Shown: positions 27,143-37,103 of the stretch, one piece after another
Layout of the letters: each line of letters begins with the position of its first letter
Numbering within the stretch: the stretch's first letter is position 1
Source of the DNA: Rhodovulum sp. PH10
GTDB lineage: Bacteria > Pseudomonadota > Alphaproteobacteria > Rhizobiales > Xanthobacteraceae
Direction of reading: 5' to 3'
Length of the DNA stretch: 64,000 nt
Assembly (NCBI RefSeq): GCF_000293785.1
Contig: NZ_AKZI01000091.1
Location: 1-64,000, forward strand
Position numbers and translations under genes: made by a program
The notes under the pieces: generated by a model
Databases searched by the model: none
What the model saw: the letters and a program-made list of their open reading frames with translations, nothing else
What the model was told of the DNA's origin: nothing

Positions 27143-27357
27143 CGGGGACTCGTCCCGGGGGGACTCGTCCCCGAGCGACTGGTCTCCGAGGGACACGCCT
27201 CGAGGGACTGGTGCCCGAGGGCTCGTCCCCGAAAGACTCGTCCCCGAAAGACTCGTTTCCGGTAGACACGTTCCCGAGGGATTCGCCTCGGAGGGCTCCT
27301 CCGTGGGAAACCTGCCTCGGGGGGCTCCTCGGAGGGAGACTTGCCCGGAGGGACTGG
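27143..27357. repeat. Degenerate 15-bp tandem repeat (about 14 units)
   Basis: The unit is close to GGACTCGTCCCCGAG. GAC(T) anchors fall at 27147, 27162, 27177, 27192, 27206, 27221, 27235, 27250, 27265, 27280 and 27295, that is every 14-15 bases, with more decayed units to about 27357. Each unit is itself partly palindromic (CGAG...CTCG). It is open in several frames on both strands as pentapeptide-like repeats, but no start, ribosome-binding site or homology supports translation. Confidence 0.8.
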
Positions 27358-27400
27358 ACGAGGCGGCGTGGACAAATTCCGACCGTAGCCGAGCGTGCAA

Positions 27401-27676
27401 TCATTCCGCTCCGTTGAACCACGCCGTGGCGACGACAAATCGCTCCGCATGTCGTGGTGAGCGGAAGGGGCCGACCATCCGACCTTCATGTCGTTCCTCG
27501 AAGATGGTTCCCTCCACCCATTCGCGTTCGAGCAAATAAGTTTGTCCATTGTCGAACTCGCGAACTTCTGCGGAGCGCTTCCCGTCCGGGCTATAGAGCG
27601 TCGTGGCAACTCGATACATTGTTCCGTCGAGCGACTTGCCTGTCGCCCCGCCGAACAGTTGTTTCCACCAGCCCAT
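27401..27676 (-). CDS. Hypothetical protein, 91 residues
   Basis: A small soluble protein of unknown family: MGWWKQLFGGATGKSLDGTMYRV, then LYSPDGKRSAEVREFDNGQTYLLEREWVEGTIFEERHEGRMVGPF. The alternation of beta-like strands with conserved-looking polar turns suggests a real fold. Its codons use noticeably more A/T at third positions (AAACAACTG, ACAATGTATCGAGTTGCC) than neighbouring genes, hinting at later acquisition. GGAGTAGGAAC precedes the ATG at 27676. It lies next to the 15-bp tandem repeat. Confidence 0.65.
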   Translation of the reverse strand: MGWWKQLFGGATGKSLDGTMYRVATTLYSPDGKRSAEVREFDNGQTYLLEREWVEGTIFEERHEGRMVGPFRSPRHAERFVVATAWFNGAE

Positions 27677-27860
27677 GTTCCTACTCCTGAAGTCGGACGC
27701 TTCATCACCATGACCGCGTCCTCGGGGGCACGACGCGGCCGTATCGAAGGACGAGGCCCGCGCAGTGTCCTCTTCCTACGCGACGCGGGTGTCCCGCCCG
27801 CCCTCGGGATGAGGCCGAACTTTGTCGCCGTCGGTACGACCCGGTGGCGGAACGCGACGA

Positions 27861-27889
27861 AAAAAGGCCCGCGGGGGTCCGCGGGCCTT
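27861..27889 (-). terminator. Rho-independent terminator of the liv-type operon
   Basis: Nine-base arms GGCCCGCGG (27866-27874) and CCGCGGGCC (27879-27887) with a four-base loop, beside a run of six A (27860-27865), which is the U-run on the minus strand. It is 60 bases past the substrate-binding protein stop codon. Confidence 0.8.
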
Positions 27890-27947
27890 CGGCGTGTCGG
27901 GAATGGTGCGAGCCGGGGCGCGTCGGTGCGCGCCGGCGCGGCGTCGA

Positions 27948-29105
27948 TCACTCGTCGGCTTCGACGTAGGTCAAATTGCCGTCCGGGCCCTTCTTCCAGA
28001 CATAGAGCACGTAGCGGTCCTTGCGCTTGCCGTTGACCAGATAGCCGTCGTCGGAGACGTCGCCCTTGGAGTCGAACGAGAGCGTGCCGAGCACGGTGTC
28101 GAACGGCTTTCCTGAGCGCATCAGCTTGGCGACCTTCTCCGGGTCGGTCGACTTCGCCTGCTCGATCGCCTCCTTCATGATCTGCACGGCGGCGTAGCTG
28201 TACAGCGTGTAGGTCTGCGGCTCGAAGCCACGCTGGCGGAATTCCTCGACGATCGCCTTGTTCTTCGGGTTGTTGCGCGGATCGGGCGAGAACGTCATCA
28301 GCGTGCCCTCGGCGCCCGGCCCGGCGATCGCCGCGAACTCGGTGTCGGCGAGGCCGTCGCCGCCCATCATCGGCGCCTTGAGGCCCTGGTCGCGCATCTG
28401 GCGCAGGATCAGGCCGCCGGTGTCGTGCAGGCCGCCCCAATAGACGAGGTCCGGGTCGACGCTCTTGAGCTTGGAGACCAGCGCGGTGAAGTCCTTGTCG
28501 TCCTTGTTGACGCCCTCGAAGAAGACCTCCTTCAGGCCGCCGGCCGCCATCGCCTTGCGGGTCTCCTCGGCGAGGCCCTGGCCGTAGGTGGTCTTGTCGT
28601 GGACGATCGCCACCCGCTTGCCCTTGAACTTCTCGGCGATGATCTTTCCGGCGAGGCCGCCCTGCTGGTCGTCGCGGCCGCAGACGCGGAAGATGTTCCA
28701 CAGGCCGCGGTCGGTCACCGACGGGTTGGTCGAGCCGGGGGTGATCTGCAGGATGCCGCTGTCCTGATAAACGTCGGACGCCGGGATGGTGACGCCCGAA
28801 TTGAAGTGGCCGACCACGAAGGTCACGCCTTCCGCGGTGAAGTTGTTGGCGACCGACACGCCCTCCTTGGGGTCGCCGCGGTCGTCGCCGACGCTGAGCT
28901 CGATCTTTTCGCCCATGATGCCGCCGGCGGCGTTGATGTCCTTCACCGCCTGCTCGGCGCCCTGCTTGAGCTGCGCGCCGAACGCGGCGCTGCCGCCGGT
29001 CATCGGGCCGCCGACGCCCATCTTGAGCTGCGCCCGGGCGTCCGTCGCGGCGCCGAGCGCGAGCGCGAGGCCCAGCGCGAGTATCGAGGTCCTGCTCTTC
29101 GTCAT
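27948..29105 (-). CDS. livK: Branched-chain amino acid ABC transporter substrate-binding protein
   Basis: A 385-residue periplasmic-binding protein of the LivK/Leu-Ile-Val family (peripla_BP_6). A signal peptide is clear: MTKSRTSILALGLALALGAATDARAQ with cleavage after ARA. The mature part begins LKMGVGGPMTGGSAAFGAQLKQGAEQAV, the type I fold opening, followed by FVVGHFNSGVTIPASDVYQDSGILQITPGSTNP. AGGAGG is at ideal distance from ATG 29105. It is the last gene of the operon; it may bind branched-chain amino acids or another small amide or carboxylate. Confidence 0.92.
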   Translation of the reverse strand: MTKSRTSILALGLALALGAATDARAQLKMGVGGPMTGGSAAFGAQLKQGAEQAVKDINAAGGIMGEKIELSVGDDRGDPKEGVSVANNFTAEGVTFVVGHFNSGVTIPASDVYQDSGILQITPGSTNPSVTDRGLWNIFRVCGRDDQQGGLAGKIIAEKFKGKRVAIVHDKTTYGQGLAEETRKAMAAGGLKEVFFEGVNKDDKDFTALVSKLKSVDPDLVYWGGLHDTGGLILRQMRDQGLKAPMMGGDGLADTEFAAIAGPGAEGTLMTFSPDPRNNPKNKAIVEEFRQRGFEPQTYTLYSYAAVQIMKEAIEQAKSTDPEKVAKLMRSGKPFDTVLGTLSFDSKGDVSDDGYLVNGKRKDRYVLYVWKKGPDGNLTYVEADE

Positions 29106-29320
29106 CGATCGTCCTCCTGGAACGGGAGCGTCGCCGCCTCCCGGATTTGAAGCCGAGCACGCCGGAAAGTCATCCCGCCAGGGGCTTTTTTCGCCGGGGG
29201 ATGGAGGCCTTCGCCTGCGGCGGTCTGCCGCGCCGCAGGCGGGTCGCGTGCCACCGTCCGGGGGCGCAGCGCGCCGCGGGCGGGGCGTCGTTCGGAGGGC
29301 GCGCGCGCCGCCTCGGCGGC

Positions 29321-29667
29321 TCACGCCCCCGCCGTGGTCCGGCCGGTCTCTTCGGGCCGGGCGAGAAAGCCGTATTGGCGCGCCATCTGCCGCCGCCGGG
29401 TGGCGCGGAAGCCGGCGAGCCCGATCAGGATCAGGATCGCGGTGTCGACCAGGTAATAATGCGCCGACAGGAGCGTGCCGCCGAACAGCGCGTAATGCAC
29501 GAAGCGCACCGCGAGGCCGAGCAGCAGCATGTATTGCACCACCGCCCACCACGGCCGCCAGGTGCGGGCGATCGCGCGCCCCGACAGCCATGCGCCGGCG
29601 CCGCCGAGCAGCACGGTGACGAGGACGAACACCAAGAGCGAGCTCTCCTCGTAGACGAGGCCCTGCA

Positions 29668-29668
<1 letters not shown>
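29321..29668 (-). CDS. DUF6867 family membrane protein of the liv operon
   Basis: A 115-residue protein with three hydrophobic helices (LLVFVLVTVLLGGAGAWLSG, PWWAVVQYMLLLGLAVRFVHYALFGG, HYYLVDTAILILIGLAGF). I match it to DUF6867, a short membrane protein found inside liv operons of Hyphomicrobiales. Its ATG overlaps the livF stop codon (translational coupling), so it is made with the transporter; the role is unknown. The assignment rests on recall of the family and context. Confidence 0.75.
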
Positions 29669-30438
<770 letters not shown>

Positions 30439-30490
30439 GGGACACGTCCCCCCTTGGCGCTGCGAGAAGCATGCGGCGCCGCCCCACCCG

Positions 30491-30564
30491 CTCGTCCCCG
30501 CGGAGGCGGGGACCCAGGCGGGCAAGCGCGAAAAGGCTGGGTTCCCGCTTGCGCGGGAACGAGC
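30491..30564. repeat. Palindromic intergenic repeat, family B
   Basis: CTCGTCCCCGCGGAGGCGGGGAC and GTTCCCGCTTGCGCGGGAACGAG form two hairpins separated by about 30 bases. Related copies: 44763-44840 (complete) and 39646-39677 (one half). Confidence 0.75.
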
Positions 30565-30610
30565 GGAGAATGGGGAAAGCGGTTCCCGTACCGACCACGA
30601 CGGAGTTCGT

Positions 30611-30725
30611 CCTCGTCCAGAGGAGCACTCCGCAGGAGTGCGTCTCGAAGGACGAGGCCCCCGACGAGAGCAAAGCCCGGGCCTCATCCTTCGAGACGGC
30701 CGCTCCGCGGCCCCTCAGGATGAGG
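30611..30725. repeat. Palindromic intergenic repeat, family A (inverted pair)
   Basis: Two facing units (CCTCGTCCAGAGGAGC...CTCGAAGGACGAGG and CCTCATCCTTCGAG...CCTCAGGATGAGG), closely similar to 18667-18770. Confidence 0.75.
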
Positions 30726-30747
30726 TCGTAGTTTCCCGCTGCTGGTC

Positions 30748-31656
30748 TCACAGCCCGACCTCCGCCTCGGCCGCCTCGACCTCCTCGTCGGCGACGCCGA
30801 GATAGGCGGCGATCACCTTGGCGTCGTTGCGCACCTCCTCGGGCCGGCCGTCGGCGATCTTCACCCCGTAGTCCAGCACGACGACGTGGTCGGAGATCTC
30901 CATCACCACCGACATGTCGTGCTCGATCAACAGCACCGAGGTGTCGTGGCGGTCGCGGATGGTCAGGATCAGCTCGTTGAGCGCGGCGCTCTCGCGCGGA
31001 TTGAGGCCGGCGGCGGGCTCGTCGAGGCACAACAGCACCGGGTCGGTGCACATCGCGCGGGCGATCTCGAGCCGTCGCTGGGCGCCGTAGGGCAGGGCGC
31101 CGGCAGGGTCGTCGGCGCGGTCGATCAGGTCGGTCAGCTCGAGCCAGTGGCGCGCCTTCTCCACCGCCGCCCGCTCGGCCTTGCCGTAGCCGCCGATGCC
31201 GAGCACGCCGAGCAGCGTGAAGCCGGAGGCGTGCATCAGCGGATTGTGCTGGGCGATGAGGAGATTCTCGAGCACCGTCATGCCCGAGAACAGCCGGATG
31301 TTCTGGAACGTGCGGGCGACCTTCGCCTGCCGCGAGACCAGGTAGTCCGGCATGCGCTCGAGGAGAAACAGCGCGCCGTTGGCGAGCGCGAGCTTGCGGT
31401 CGCCCTTCAGCGTCAGCGCGTCGAGCTCCTCCCACATCTGCGGCTCGCCATGGACGATCGCGATGCGCCCCTCGGTCGGCTTGTAGAAGCCGGTGATGCA
31501 GTTGAACACGGTGGTCTTGCCGGCGCCGTTCGGGCCGATCAGCGCGGTGATCTCGCCACGCCGGGTCGAGAACGAGAGCTGGTCGATCGCCACCAGCCCG
31601 CCGAACCGCATGGTGAGATGGTCGACCTCGAGCAAAATCGGTGCGGGCTCGGTCAT
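30748..31656 (-). CDS. livG: Branched-chain amino acid ABC transporter ATP-binding protein LivG
   Basis: A 302-residue ATPase subunit: Walker [10 protein letters not shown], LivG-type signature [15 protein letters not shown], Walker [14 protein letters not shown], and the switch [20 protein letters not shown]. An insertion of roughly 35 residues ([20 protein letters not shown] and following) between Walker A and Q-loop distinguishes it from the E. coli protein but is frequent in alphaproteobacteria. It overlaps the end of livM by four bases. Confidence 0.95.
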   Translation of the reverse strand: MTEPAPILLEVDHLTMRFGGLVAIDQLSFSTRRGEITALIGPNGAGKTTVFNCITGFYKPTEGRIAIVHGEPQMWEELDALTLKGDRKLALANGALFLLERMPDYLVSRQAKVARTFQNIRLFSGMTVLENLLIAQHNPLMHASGFTLLGVLGIGGYGKAERAAVEKARHWLELTDLIDRADDPAGALPYGAQRRLEIARAMCTDPVLLCLDEPAAGLNPRESAALNELILTIRDRHDTSVLLIEHDMSVVMEISDHVVVLDYGVKIADGRPEEVRNDAKVIAAYLGVADEEVEAAEAEVGL

Positions 31657-33053
31657 CCGCGGCCCTCCCCGACCAGGCTGCCGGACACCGCGCGGCGCTC
31701 CTTCAGAAACACCGAGGGCGAGCGGGTGGAGATCAGCCCGCGCGGCTTCCAGATCATGATCAGCACCATGGCGAAGCCGAACAGCAGCATGCGGTACTGC
31801 GTCGGATCGAACGCACTGCCGAAGATCGCCTTGAGGAAGTCGAGCTCGCGCAAGAGCTCGGTGCCGCCGATCATCGCGACCGCGGCGACCGCGACGCCGA
31901 TCTGGCTGCCCATGCCGCCGAGCACGACGATCGCGACGATCGTCGCCGATTCCATGAAGGTGAACGACTCCGGCGAGATGAAGCCCTGGCGGGTGGCGAA
32001 GAACGAGCCGGCGAAGCCGCCGAACATCGCGCCGATCGCGAACGCCGTCAGCTTGGTGTTCGTCGTGTTGATGCCGAGCGAGCGGCAGGCGATCTCGTCC
32101 TCGCGCAACGCCTCCCAGGCGCGGCCGATCGGCAGGCGCCGCAGGCGCACCGTCACCCAGGCGGTGAGCAGCGCGAGCGCGAGGATGATGTAATAGAGGA
32201 AGATGCCGCGATAGATCGGGCTGTAGGCGAGCCCGAACGTCTTCGCGAAGCCGGTCGAGGAGGCGGTGAACGGGATGCCGAAAAAGGTCGGCCGCGGAAT
32301 GCCGGAGATGCCGGCGTATCCGTTGGTCACTGGCACCCAGTTGATCAGCACGAGGCGGATGATCTCACCGAACGCCAGCGTGACGATCGCCAGATAGTCG
32401 CCCCGCAGCCGCAGCACCGGAAAGCCCAGCATGATGCCCCACAGCGCGGCAAAGATGCCGGCGAGCGGCAACAGCGTGAAGAAGGAGAGCCCGAACTCCT
32501 TCGCGAGCAGCGCGGTCGAGTAGGCGCCCACCGCATAGAAGGCGACGTAACCGAGATCGAGCAGACCGGCGAGCCCGACCACGATGTTGAGCCCGAAGCC
32601 GAGCATCACATAGATCAGGATCTGGATGCCGAAATTGTCGATCCACTTGATCGAGCCGGAAAAACCGGTGAGCCACAGCGCGAGGAACGGATAGACCGCG
32701 ACGAAGGCGATCGCGACCGGCGGGAACCAGCGGCCGAAGCCGACCCGGGCGCGCTCGGCGAGCGGATGCGCCTTTGGGCGGGTGCGGGCGCGGCGCTCCT
32801 TCCACGGCTCGACCACCAGCGAGCCGAACAGGCTGCCGGCGACCACCAGGCCGACCAGCACGGCGAGCAGCCCCCAGCGGCCGTCGAGCCGCAGGAAGCC
32901 GCGGATGTCCTGCACCGCGTGCAGGCCGACCAGCGGCCCGAGCACGCCGAGCGCCACCAGCCCCCAGATCGCGGCGTCCTTGACCGCACGGCGGACGGCG
33001 CCGCCGCCGGCCTCGCGCGTCGCATCGTCGATCGAGACCTGCTGCGTCGCCAC
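31653..33053 (-). CDS. livM: Branched-chain amino acid ABC transporter permease LivM
   Basis: A 466-residue permease. After an extended N-terminal region with two extra helices, the LivM core starts near [36 protein letters not shown] and includes the EAA-like loop [41 protein letters not shown]. The start is GTG at 33053, which shares one base with the livH stop codon (TAGTG), indicating coupling. It forms the channel with LivH in the inner membrane. Confidence 0.94.
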   Translation of the reverse strand: MATQQVSIDDATREAGGGAVRRAVKDAAIWGLVALGVLGPLVGLHAVQDIRGFLRLDGRWGLLAVLVGLVVAGSLFGSLVVEPWKERRARTRPKAHPLAERARVGFGRWFPPVAIAFVAVYPFLALWLTGFSGSIKWIDNFGIQILIYVMLGFGLNIVVGLAGLLDLGYVAFYAVGAYSTALLAKEFGLSFFTLLPLAGIFAALWGIMLGFPVLRLRGDYLAIVTLAFGEIIRLVLINWVPVTNGYAGISGIPRPTFFGIPFTASSTGFAKTFGLAYSPIYRGIFLYYIILALALLTAWVTVRLRRLPIGRAWEALREDEIACRSLGINTTNTKLTAFAIGAMFGGFAGSFFATRQGFISPESFTFMESATIVAIVVLGGMGSQIGVAVAAVAMIGGTELLRELDFLKAIFGSAFDPTQYRMLLFGFAMVLIMIWKPRGLISTRSPSVFLKERRAVSGSLVGEGRG

Positions 33054-33970
33054 TAGACCTTCTCCACCTCGGGCCGGCCGAGCAAACCCTGCGGCAGGAA
33101 GATCAGCGTGATGGCGAGGATCGAGAAGGCGGCGACGTCCTTGTAGTCGATCGAGAAGTAGGCCGACCACATGGTCTCGACGATGCCGATCAGAAGCCCG
33201 CCGATCACCGCGCCGGGCAGCGAGCCGATGCCGCCGAGCACCGCGGCGGTGAACGCCTTGACGCCGGGCGTGAAGCCGTCGGCGAAGCTGATCACGCCGT
33301 AATACATGAGATACATCGTGCCGGCGACCGCGGCGAGGGCGGCGCCGAGCACGAAGGTGATGGCCACGGTGCGGTCGACGTCGACGCCGAGCAGGGCGGC
33401 CATCTTCTGGTCCTGCTCGCAGGCGCGCTGGGCGCGGCCGAGCGGGGTGTAGCGCACCACGTACCAAAAGCCGGCGAGCAGCAGCGCGGTGACCACCCAC
33501 ACGACGATCTGCTTGTAGGAGAGCGCGACCACGTAGCCGCCGGCATCCGACAGCACGAACTCGCCGCGCAGCAGCGGCGGGATCGACTTGTTGCGCGGGC
33601 CCTGCGCCACCTGCACGAAGTTCGACAGGAAGATCGACATGCCGATCGCCGAGATCAGCGGGGCGAGGCGGAACGAGCCGCGCAGCGGCCGGTAGGCGAG
33701 CCGCTCGATCGCCCAGTTCAGCAGCCCGGTCAGCACCATCGAGACCAGGAGCACGATCAAGAGCGCGAGCGCCACCGAGCCGATGCCGATCCAGCTCGTC
33801 AGCACCAGGAAGGCGATCAGCGCGAAGAAGGCCGACACCATGAAGACGTCGCCATGGGCGAAGTTCACCATGCCGATGATGCCGTACACCATCGTGTAGC
33901 CGATCGCGATCAGCCCGTAGATCGAGCCGAGCGTGATGCCGTTGATCAGTTGCTGCAGAAAGACGTCCAT
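33053..33970 (-). CDS. livH: Branched-chain amino acid ABC transporter permease LivH
   Basis: A 305-residue permease with eight or so helices: [44 protein letters not shown] is the LivH N-terminal signature, and the cytoplasmic loop [39 protein letters not shown] is the ATPase-contact segment. It is the first gene of the operon livH-livM-livG-livF-DUF6867-livK. Confidence 0.95.
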   Translation of the reverse strand: MDVFLQQLINGITLGSIYGLIAIGYTMVYGIIGMVNFAHGDVFMVSAFFALIAFLVLTSWIGIGSVALALLIVLLVSMVLTGLLNWAIERLAYRPLRGSFRLAPLISAIGMSIFLSNFVQVAQGPRNKSIPPLLRGEFVLSDAGGYVVALSYKQIVVWVVTALLLAGFWYVVRYTPLGRAQRACEQDQKMAALLGVDVDRTVAITFVLGAALAAVAGTMYLMYYGVISFADGFTPGVKAFTAAVLGGIGSLPGAVIGGLLIGIVETMWSAYFSIDYKDVAAFSILAITLIFLPQGLLGRPEVEKV

Positions 33971-34618
33971 GCGGATGCTGCGCCCTTGCCTCGTCGTTCT
34001 CGGGTTCCGCGGCAGTGTCGCAGCGCCCCGAACCGGCCGCAACCGGCTCCTCGGACCTCTTAACAGGCCGATCCGGCCCCCGCAACGCAGGGTGGCGCCG
34101 CGGGATTTGCGGCCGGACCGGGTCGTTCGGAGGCGACCGGCGGCGCACGAGCGGCGCCGGCCGGACCGTCGGGGACTGCGGCGTGCCGCCGCGTGAACAG
34201 GTGCTCCGGTCCCTGCAAGGAGAATGCCTGCGGGACGAGGAGCGTGCCTGCGGGCGGCGACCATGCTCGGGGGCAGCGTCGGGGACGACGGCGACCGGCG
34301 ATGCCCAAGGGGCGATCGGGCCGGCGCGATTTTCGTGAGGTGCGGTCGGGCGGCGGCGGGCGGGGAAAGGCGGGCGACGAGGGGACGAAAGCGGCGCCGG
34401 GATGATCAAGATTTGGGCAGGACGGCGCTCGCCGAGGCGGCCGGGGCGGGGGTGAACGCAGGGGCCGGCGCGACGGCGACCGACCAGTCGGCGACCGACC
34501 AGTCGGCGACCGACCGATCCATGGCCGGCGAGTCGGCGAGCCGACAAGTCGGCCCGGCGAGCCGGTGAAGAGAAGCGAGTGCATTCCGGTCGGCCGTGGC
34601 TTCGCCTAGACTCACCTC
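33971..34618. other. Intergenic region between livH and the AraC-type gene
   Basis: About 650 bases without a supported gene; both flanking genes point outward, so it should contain two promoters. A 15-bp tandem repeat lies at 34475-34519. No clear -35/-10 was recognised. Confidence 0.5.
34475..34519. repeat. 15-bp tandem repeat, three units
   Basis: GGCGACCGACCAGTC occurs twice exactly and a third time with changes at the end, directly repeated at 34475, 34490 and 34505. Related GGCGA-GTCGGC words continue to about 34565. It sits 100 bases upstream of the AraC-type gene. Confidence 0.75.
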
Positions 34619-35500
34619 ATGACGCCCGACGCCGACCTCCCGGTCTTCCATCTCTACGGCGAGCCGCCGAAGGAGCACGCCTTCGACGTCGTCCATGTCG
34701 AGACCCTCGTGCGGGCGGCGCGGCACGGCTGGACGATCGCCCCCCACCGCCACCGCGACCTGTTCCAGATTCTGGTGATCGGCCGCGGCGGCGGCGAGAT
34801 GCTGACCGAGAGCGGAACCCTGCCGTTCACCGCCCCGGTGGCGCTCTTGGTGCCGGCGACCGTCGCGCACGGGTTCCGGTTCCGCCGCAACGAGACCGAG
34901 GGGTGGGTGGTCAGCTTCACCGCCGACGTCGCCCAGCGGCTCGGCGACCGCGCGGGCGAGGCGATCACCCGGTTCCGCGCGCTCGCCGCCGACCCGGTGG
35001 TGCCGCTCGGCGACGACCACGCCCGGCTCGACGGGCTGTGCTGCGCGCTCGCCGACGAGCAGGTGTTTGCCCGCGAGGGCCACCGGCTGGCGATGCGCGG
35101 CTGCCTCGCGCTGCTCGCCGTCGGCGTCGCCCGCCGGGCGCTCGCCCGCCCGCACGACCGCGCCGCCGGGCCGGAATCCGACCCGGTGGTGGAGGCGCTG
35201 CGCCGGCTGATCGAGCAGCATTTCCGCGTCGAGCGGCAACTCGGCTTCTACGCAGACCGTCTGAGCATGACGCCCGGCCGGCTCAACGAGCACGTCAAGC
35301 GGATCACCGGCGTCACCGCCGGGCATCTGATCCGCCAGCGGGTGGTCACCGAGGCGAAGCGCAAGCTCGCCTTCACCGCCCAGCCGATCCACGAGATCGG
35401 GCAGGAGCTGACCTTTCCCGATCCGTCGCATTTCACCCGCTTCTTCCGCCGCCAGACCGGCACCACACCGCACGAGTTTCGCGAGCAGGGCGGCGGGTGA
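34619..35500 (+). CDS. AraC/XylS-family transcriptional regulator (PobR-like)
   Basis: A 293-residue regulator with an N-terminal cupin-like sensing domain (IAPHRHRDLFQILVIGRGGGEM, then PFTAPVALLVPATVAHGFRF) and a C-terminal AraC double helix-turn-helix (LGFYADRLSMTPGRLNEHVKRITGVTAGHLIRQRVVTEAKRKLAFT, ending FPDPSHFTRFFRRQTGTTPHEFRE). The layout matches activators such as PobR that control 4-hydroxybenzoate hydroxylase. No pobA is adjacent, though a PcaD-like gene lies 1.5 kb downstream. The effector is unknown. Confidence 0.88.
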   Translation: MTPDADLPVFHLYGEPPKEHAFDVVHVETLVRAARHGWTIAPHRHRDLFQILVIGRGGGEMLTESGTLPFTAPVALLVPATVAHGFRFRRNETEGWVVSFTADVAQRLGDRAGEAITRFRALAADPVVPLGDDHARLDGLCCALADEQVFAREGHRLAMRGCLALLAVGVARRALARPHDRAAGPESDPVVEALRRLIEQHFRVERQLGFYADRLSMTPGRLNEHVKRITGVTAGHLIRQRVVTEAKRKLAFTAQPIHEIGQELTFPDPSHFTRFFRRQTGTTPHEFREQGGG

Positions 35501-35537
35501 GGGCGACGCGGCCGGCGCAGACGACGAGGCGCAACGC

Positions 35538-36032
35538 TCAGGCGTCGGCCTCCGCGTCGGCTTCCGCGTCGGCCTCGGCGCGAAGCGAGGGGCGGGGCGT
35601 GGTGCGGTCGGTGTAGGCGGAGACCACCGCCTCGGTGAGCGCGATCAGATCACGTCCGCTCATGCCGCGCGGGTCGAGCGTGTCGCGCTCGCTGTGGCGG
35701 CGCACCAGGTCGGCCATGTCGGGCTCGATCGCCGCGCTCGCCATCCACCAATAGGGAAACCGCCGCTCCTCGGTGTCGATGGTGTCGGCCACCACCATGT
35801 CGCGGTGGCGCGGGTCGTCGCGGATGCGCAGGCACGCGCTCATCACGTCCTGCGGTCGGCCTTCCAGCACCTGAACGATCCAGCGCGAGTCGTGGATCAT
35901 CGCGCCGGTGATGCCGGCGCGGCGATTGTTGGCGATCGACGCCGCGAGGATGCCGTCCATCTGCTGCTGGCGGGCGACATCGTCGCCGCCGAGCCGGTTC
36001 TCACTGAAATACACCAGACGAAGAAGGGTCAT
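35538..36032 (-). CDS. BLUF domain blue-light photoreceptor
   Basis: A 164-residue flavin (FAD) blue-light sensor. The BLUF core fills residues 4-95: Tyr8 (LVYFSE), Asn36 in ANNRRAGITGAM, Gln54 in WIVQVLEG, and Trp95/Trp96 plus Met97 in PYWWMASA, which are the residues of the BLUF hydrogen-bond switch. No output domain is fused; the C-terminus is helical and then ends in three EADA units encoded by a 12-bp tandem repeat (35542-35577). Short BLUF proteins act through a protein partner; in purple bacteria this class (AppA, PapB) controls photosynthesis genes or biofilm signalling. The partner is not evident here. Confidence 0.93.
   Translation of the reverse strand: MTLLRLVYFSENRLGGDDVARQQQMDGILAASIANNRRAGITGAMIHDSRWIVQVLEGRPQDVMSACLRIRDDPRHRDMVVADTIDTEERRFPYWWMASAAIEPDMADLVRRHSERDTLDPRGMSGRDLIALTEAVVSAYTDRTTPRPSLRAEADAEADAEADA
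35542..35577. repeat. 12-bp tandem repeat at the 3' end of the BLUF gene
   Basis: GCGTCGGCCTCC, GCGTCGGCTTCC and GCGTCGGCCTCG follow one another directly, encoding EADA repeats at the protein C-terminus. Confidence 0.8.
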
Positions 36033-36254
36033 GGTCGCTCCGGGGGTCGCGACCCGCGGACGGTGATCCGCGGGCCATGGAGCGGGCCTAACACAGAGCC
36101 GTCGCGAAGTCCCGCGGCGGTGCACGCGGACAACCCCGCGGAATTCGTGGTGCGCTGCACTGCGACGGCGGCACGGAGGCGCCCGAAGCCTCGATCTCCC
36201 CGTGCCGATCACGTCGTGCCGCAGTGCGGTGGCCACGTGCGGCGCAGCACGATC

Positions 36255-37034
36255 TCACGACGTGAGAAAGCCCAACAGCTCGGTCTCGAACGCCGCCGCC
36301 TGCTCGATCGGCGACAGGTGCGCGCTGTCGAGGATGGTGAACTGCGCGTTCGCCACCTTGCTGCGGATGAAGGCGCCCATCGCCAGCGGCGTCGAATTGT
36401 CGAACCGGCCGGCGATCACCAGCGTCGGCGCCGTGATCTTTTCCAGGAGCGCGCGCTGGTCCATGTCGCGCACCGCCTCGCCGCAGGCGATGTAGCCCTC
36501 CTGCGGCGTCGCCAGAAAATGCTCGCGAATGATCCGCACCGCGTCCGGATCGTGGCTGCGGAAGCTCTCCGTGAACCAGACGTCCATCACCCCGTCGACG
36601 ATCGCCTCGAGCCCGTGCTCGCGGATGGTGGCGATGCGGTCGTTCCACGGCGTCTTGTTCTCGAAGAAGCACCCGGTGTTGGCGAGCACCAGCCGGTCGA
36701 CGCGCTCGGGCGCCTCCGCCGCCAGCCACTGGCCGACCATGCCGCCGATCGACAAGCCGCAGAAATGAGCCTTGTCGATCTCGAGCCCGTCGAGGATCGC
36801 GATCACGTCGCGGCCGAGCCGGGCCATGTCGTAGGGGCCGGGCGTGACGCCGGAGCGGCCGTGGCCGCGATGGTCGTATCGCACCAGCCGGAAGTGGCGG
36901 GCGAGAAGGGGGACCAGCCGATCCCACATCGTGTGGTCGGTGCCGAGCGAGCTCGACAGCACCAGCGCGGGTGCGCTTTCCGGCCCCTGGATCTCCACGT
37001 GAAGCGGACATCCGTCCGACGAGACGGTCGGCAT
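36255..37034 (-). CDS. pcaD: Alpha/beta hydrolase, 3-oxoadipate enol-lactonase-like
   Basis: A 259-residue alpha/beta hydrolase. The nucleophile elbow GLSIGGMVGQWLA, oxyanion-side SLGTDHTMWDRL, and DHRGHGRSG are in the positions seen in PcaD, as are the late aspartate (VIAGRFDNSTP) and catalytic histidine (DSAHLSPIEQ). PcaD hydrolyses 3-oxoadipate enol-lactone in the beta-ketoadipate pathway. No other pca gene is in the window, so a different lactone or ester is possible. It is separated by about 220 bases from the BLUF gene on the same strand. Confidence 0.8.
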   Translation of the reverse strand: MPTVSSDGCPLHVEIQGPESAPALVLSSSLGTDHTMWDRLVPLLARHFRLVRYDHRGHGRSGVTPGPYDMARLGRDVIAILDGLEIDKAHFCGLSIGGMVGQWLAAEAPERVDRLVLANTGCFFENKTPWNDRIATIREHGLEAIVDGVMDVWFTESFRSHDPDAVRIIREHFLATPQEGYIACGEAVRDMDQRALLEKITAPTLVIAGRFDNSTPLAMGAFIRSKVANAQFTILDSAHLSPIEQAAAFETELLGFLTS

Positions 37035-37103
37035 GTGGTCCCCCCTTTGTCCTGCGTCCGAGATATTGCGTCCGATCCTGCGACCGGGTCGCCGCGCCGT
37101 CGT

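Larger units (their letters stand above)
30439..30747. other. Repeat-filled gap between livG and livF
   Basis: No gene. The gap is made of one family-B repeat (30491-30564) and one inverted pair of family-A repeats (30611-30725). These hairpins could weaken or attenuate transcription between livG and livF. Confidence 0.7.

Noticed and set aside
27143-27357. CRISPR array
   Set aside because: Units are 15 bases with no unique spacers, and no cas genes are present.
27143-27357. Pentapeptide-repeat protein gene
   Set aside because: The array is open in several frames on both strands, none with a start, ribosome-binding site or conserved centre residues.
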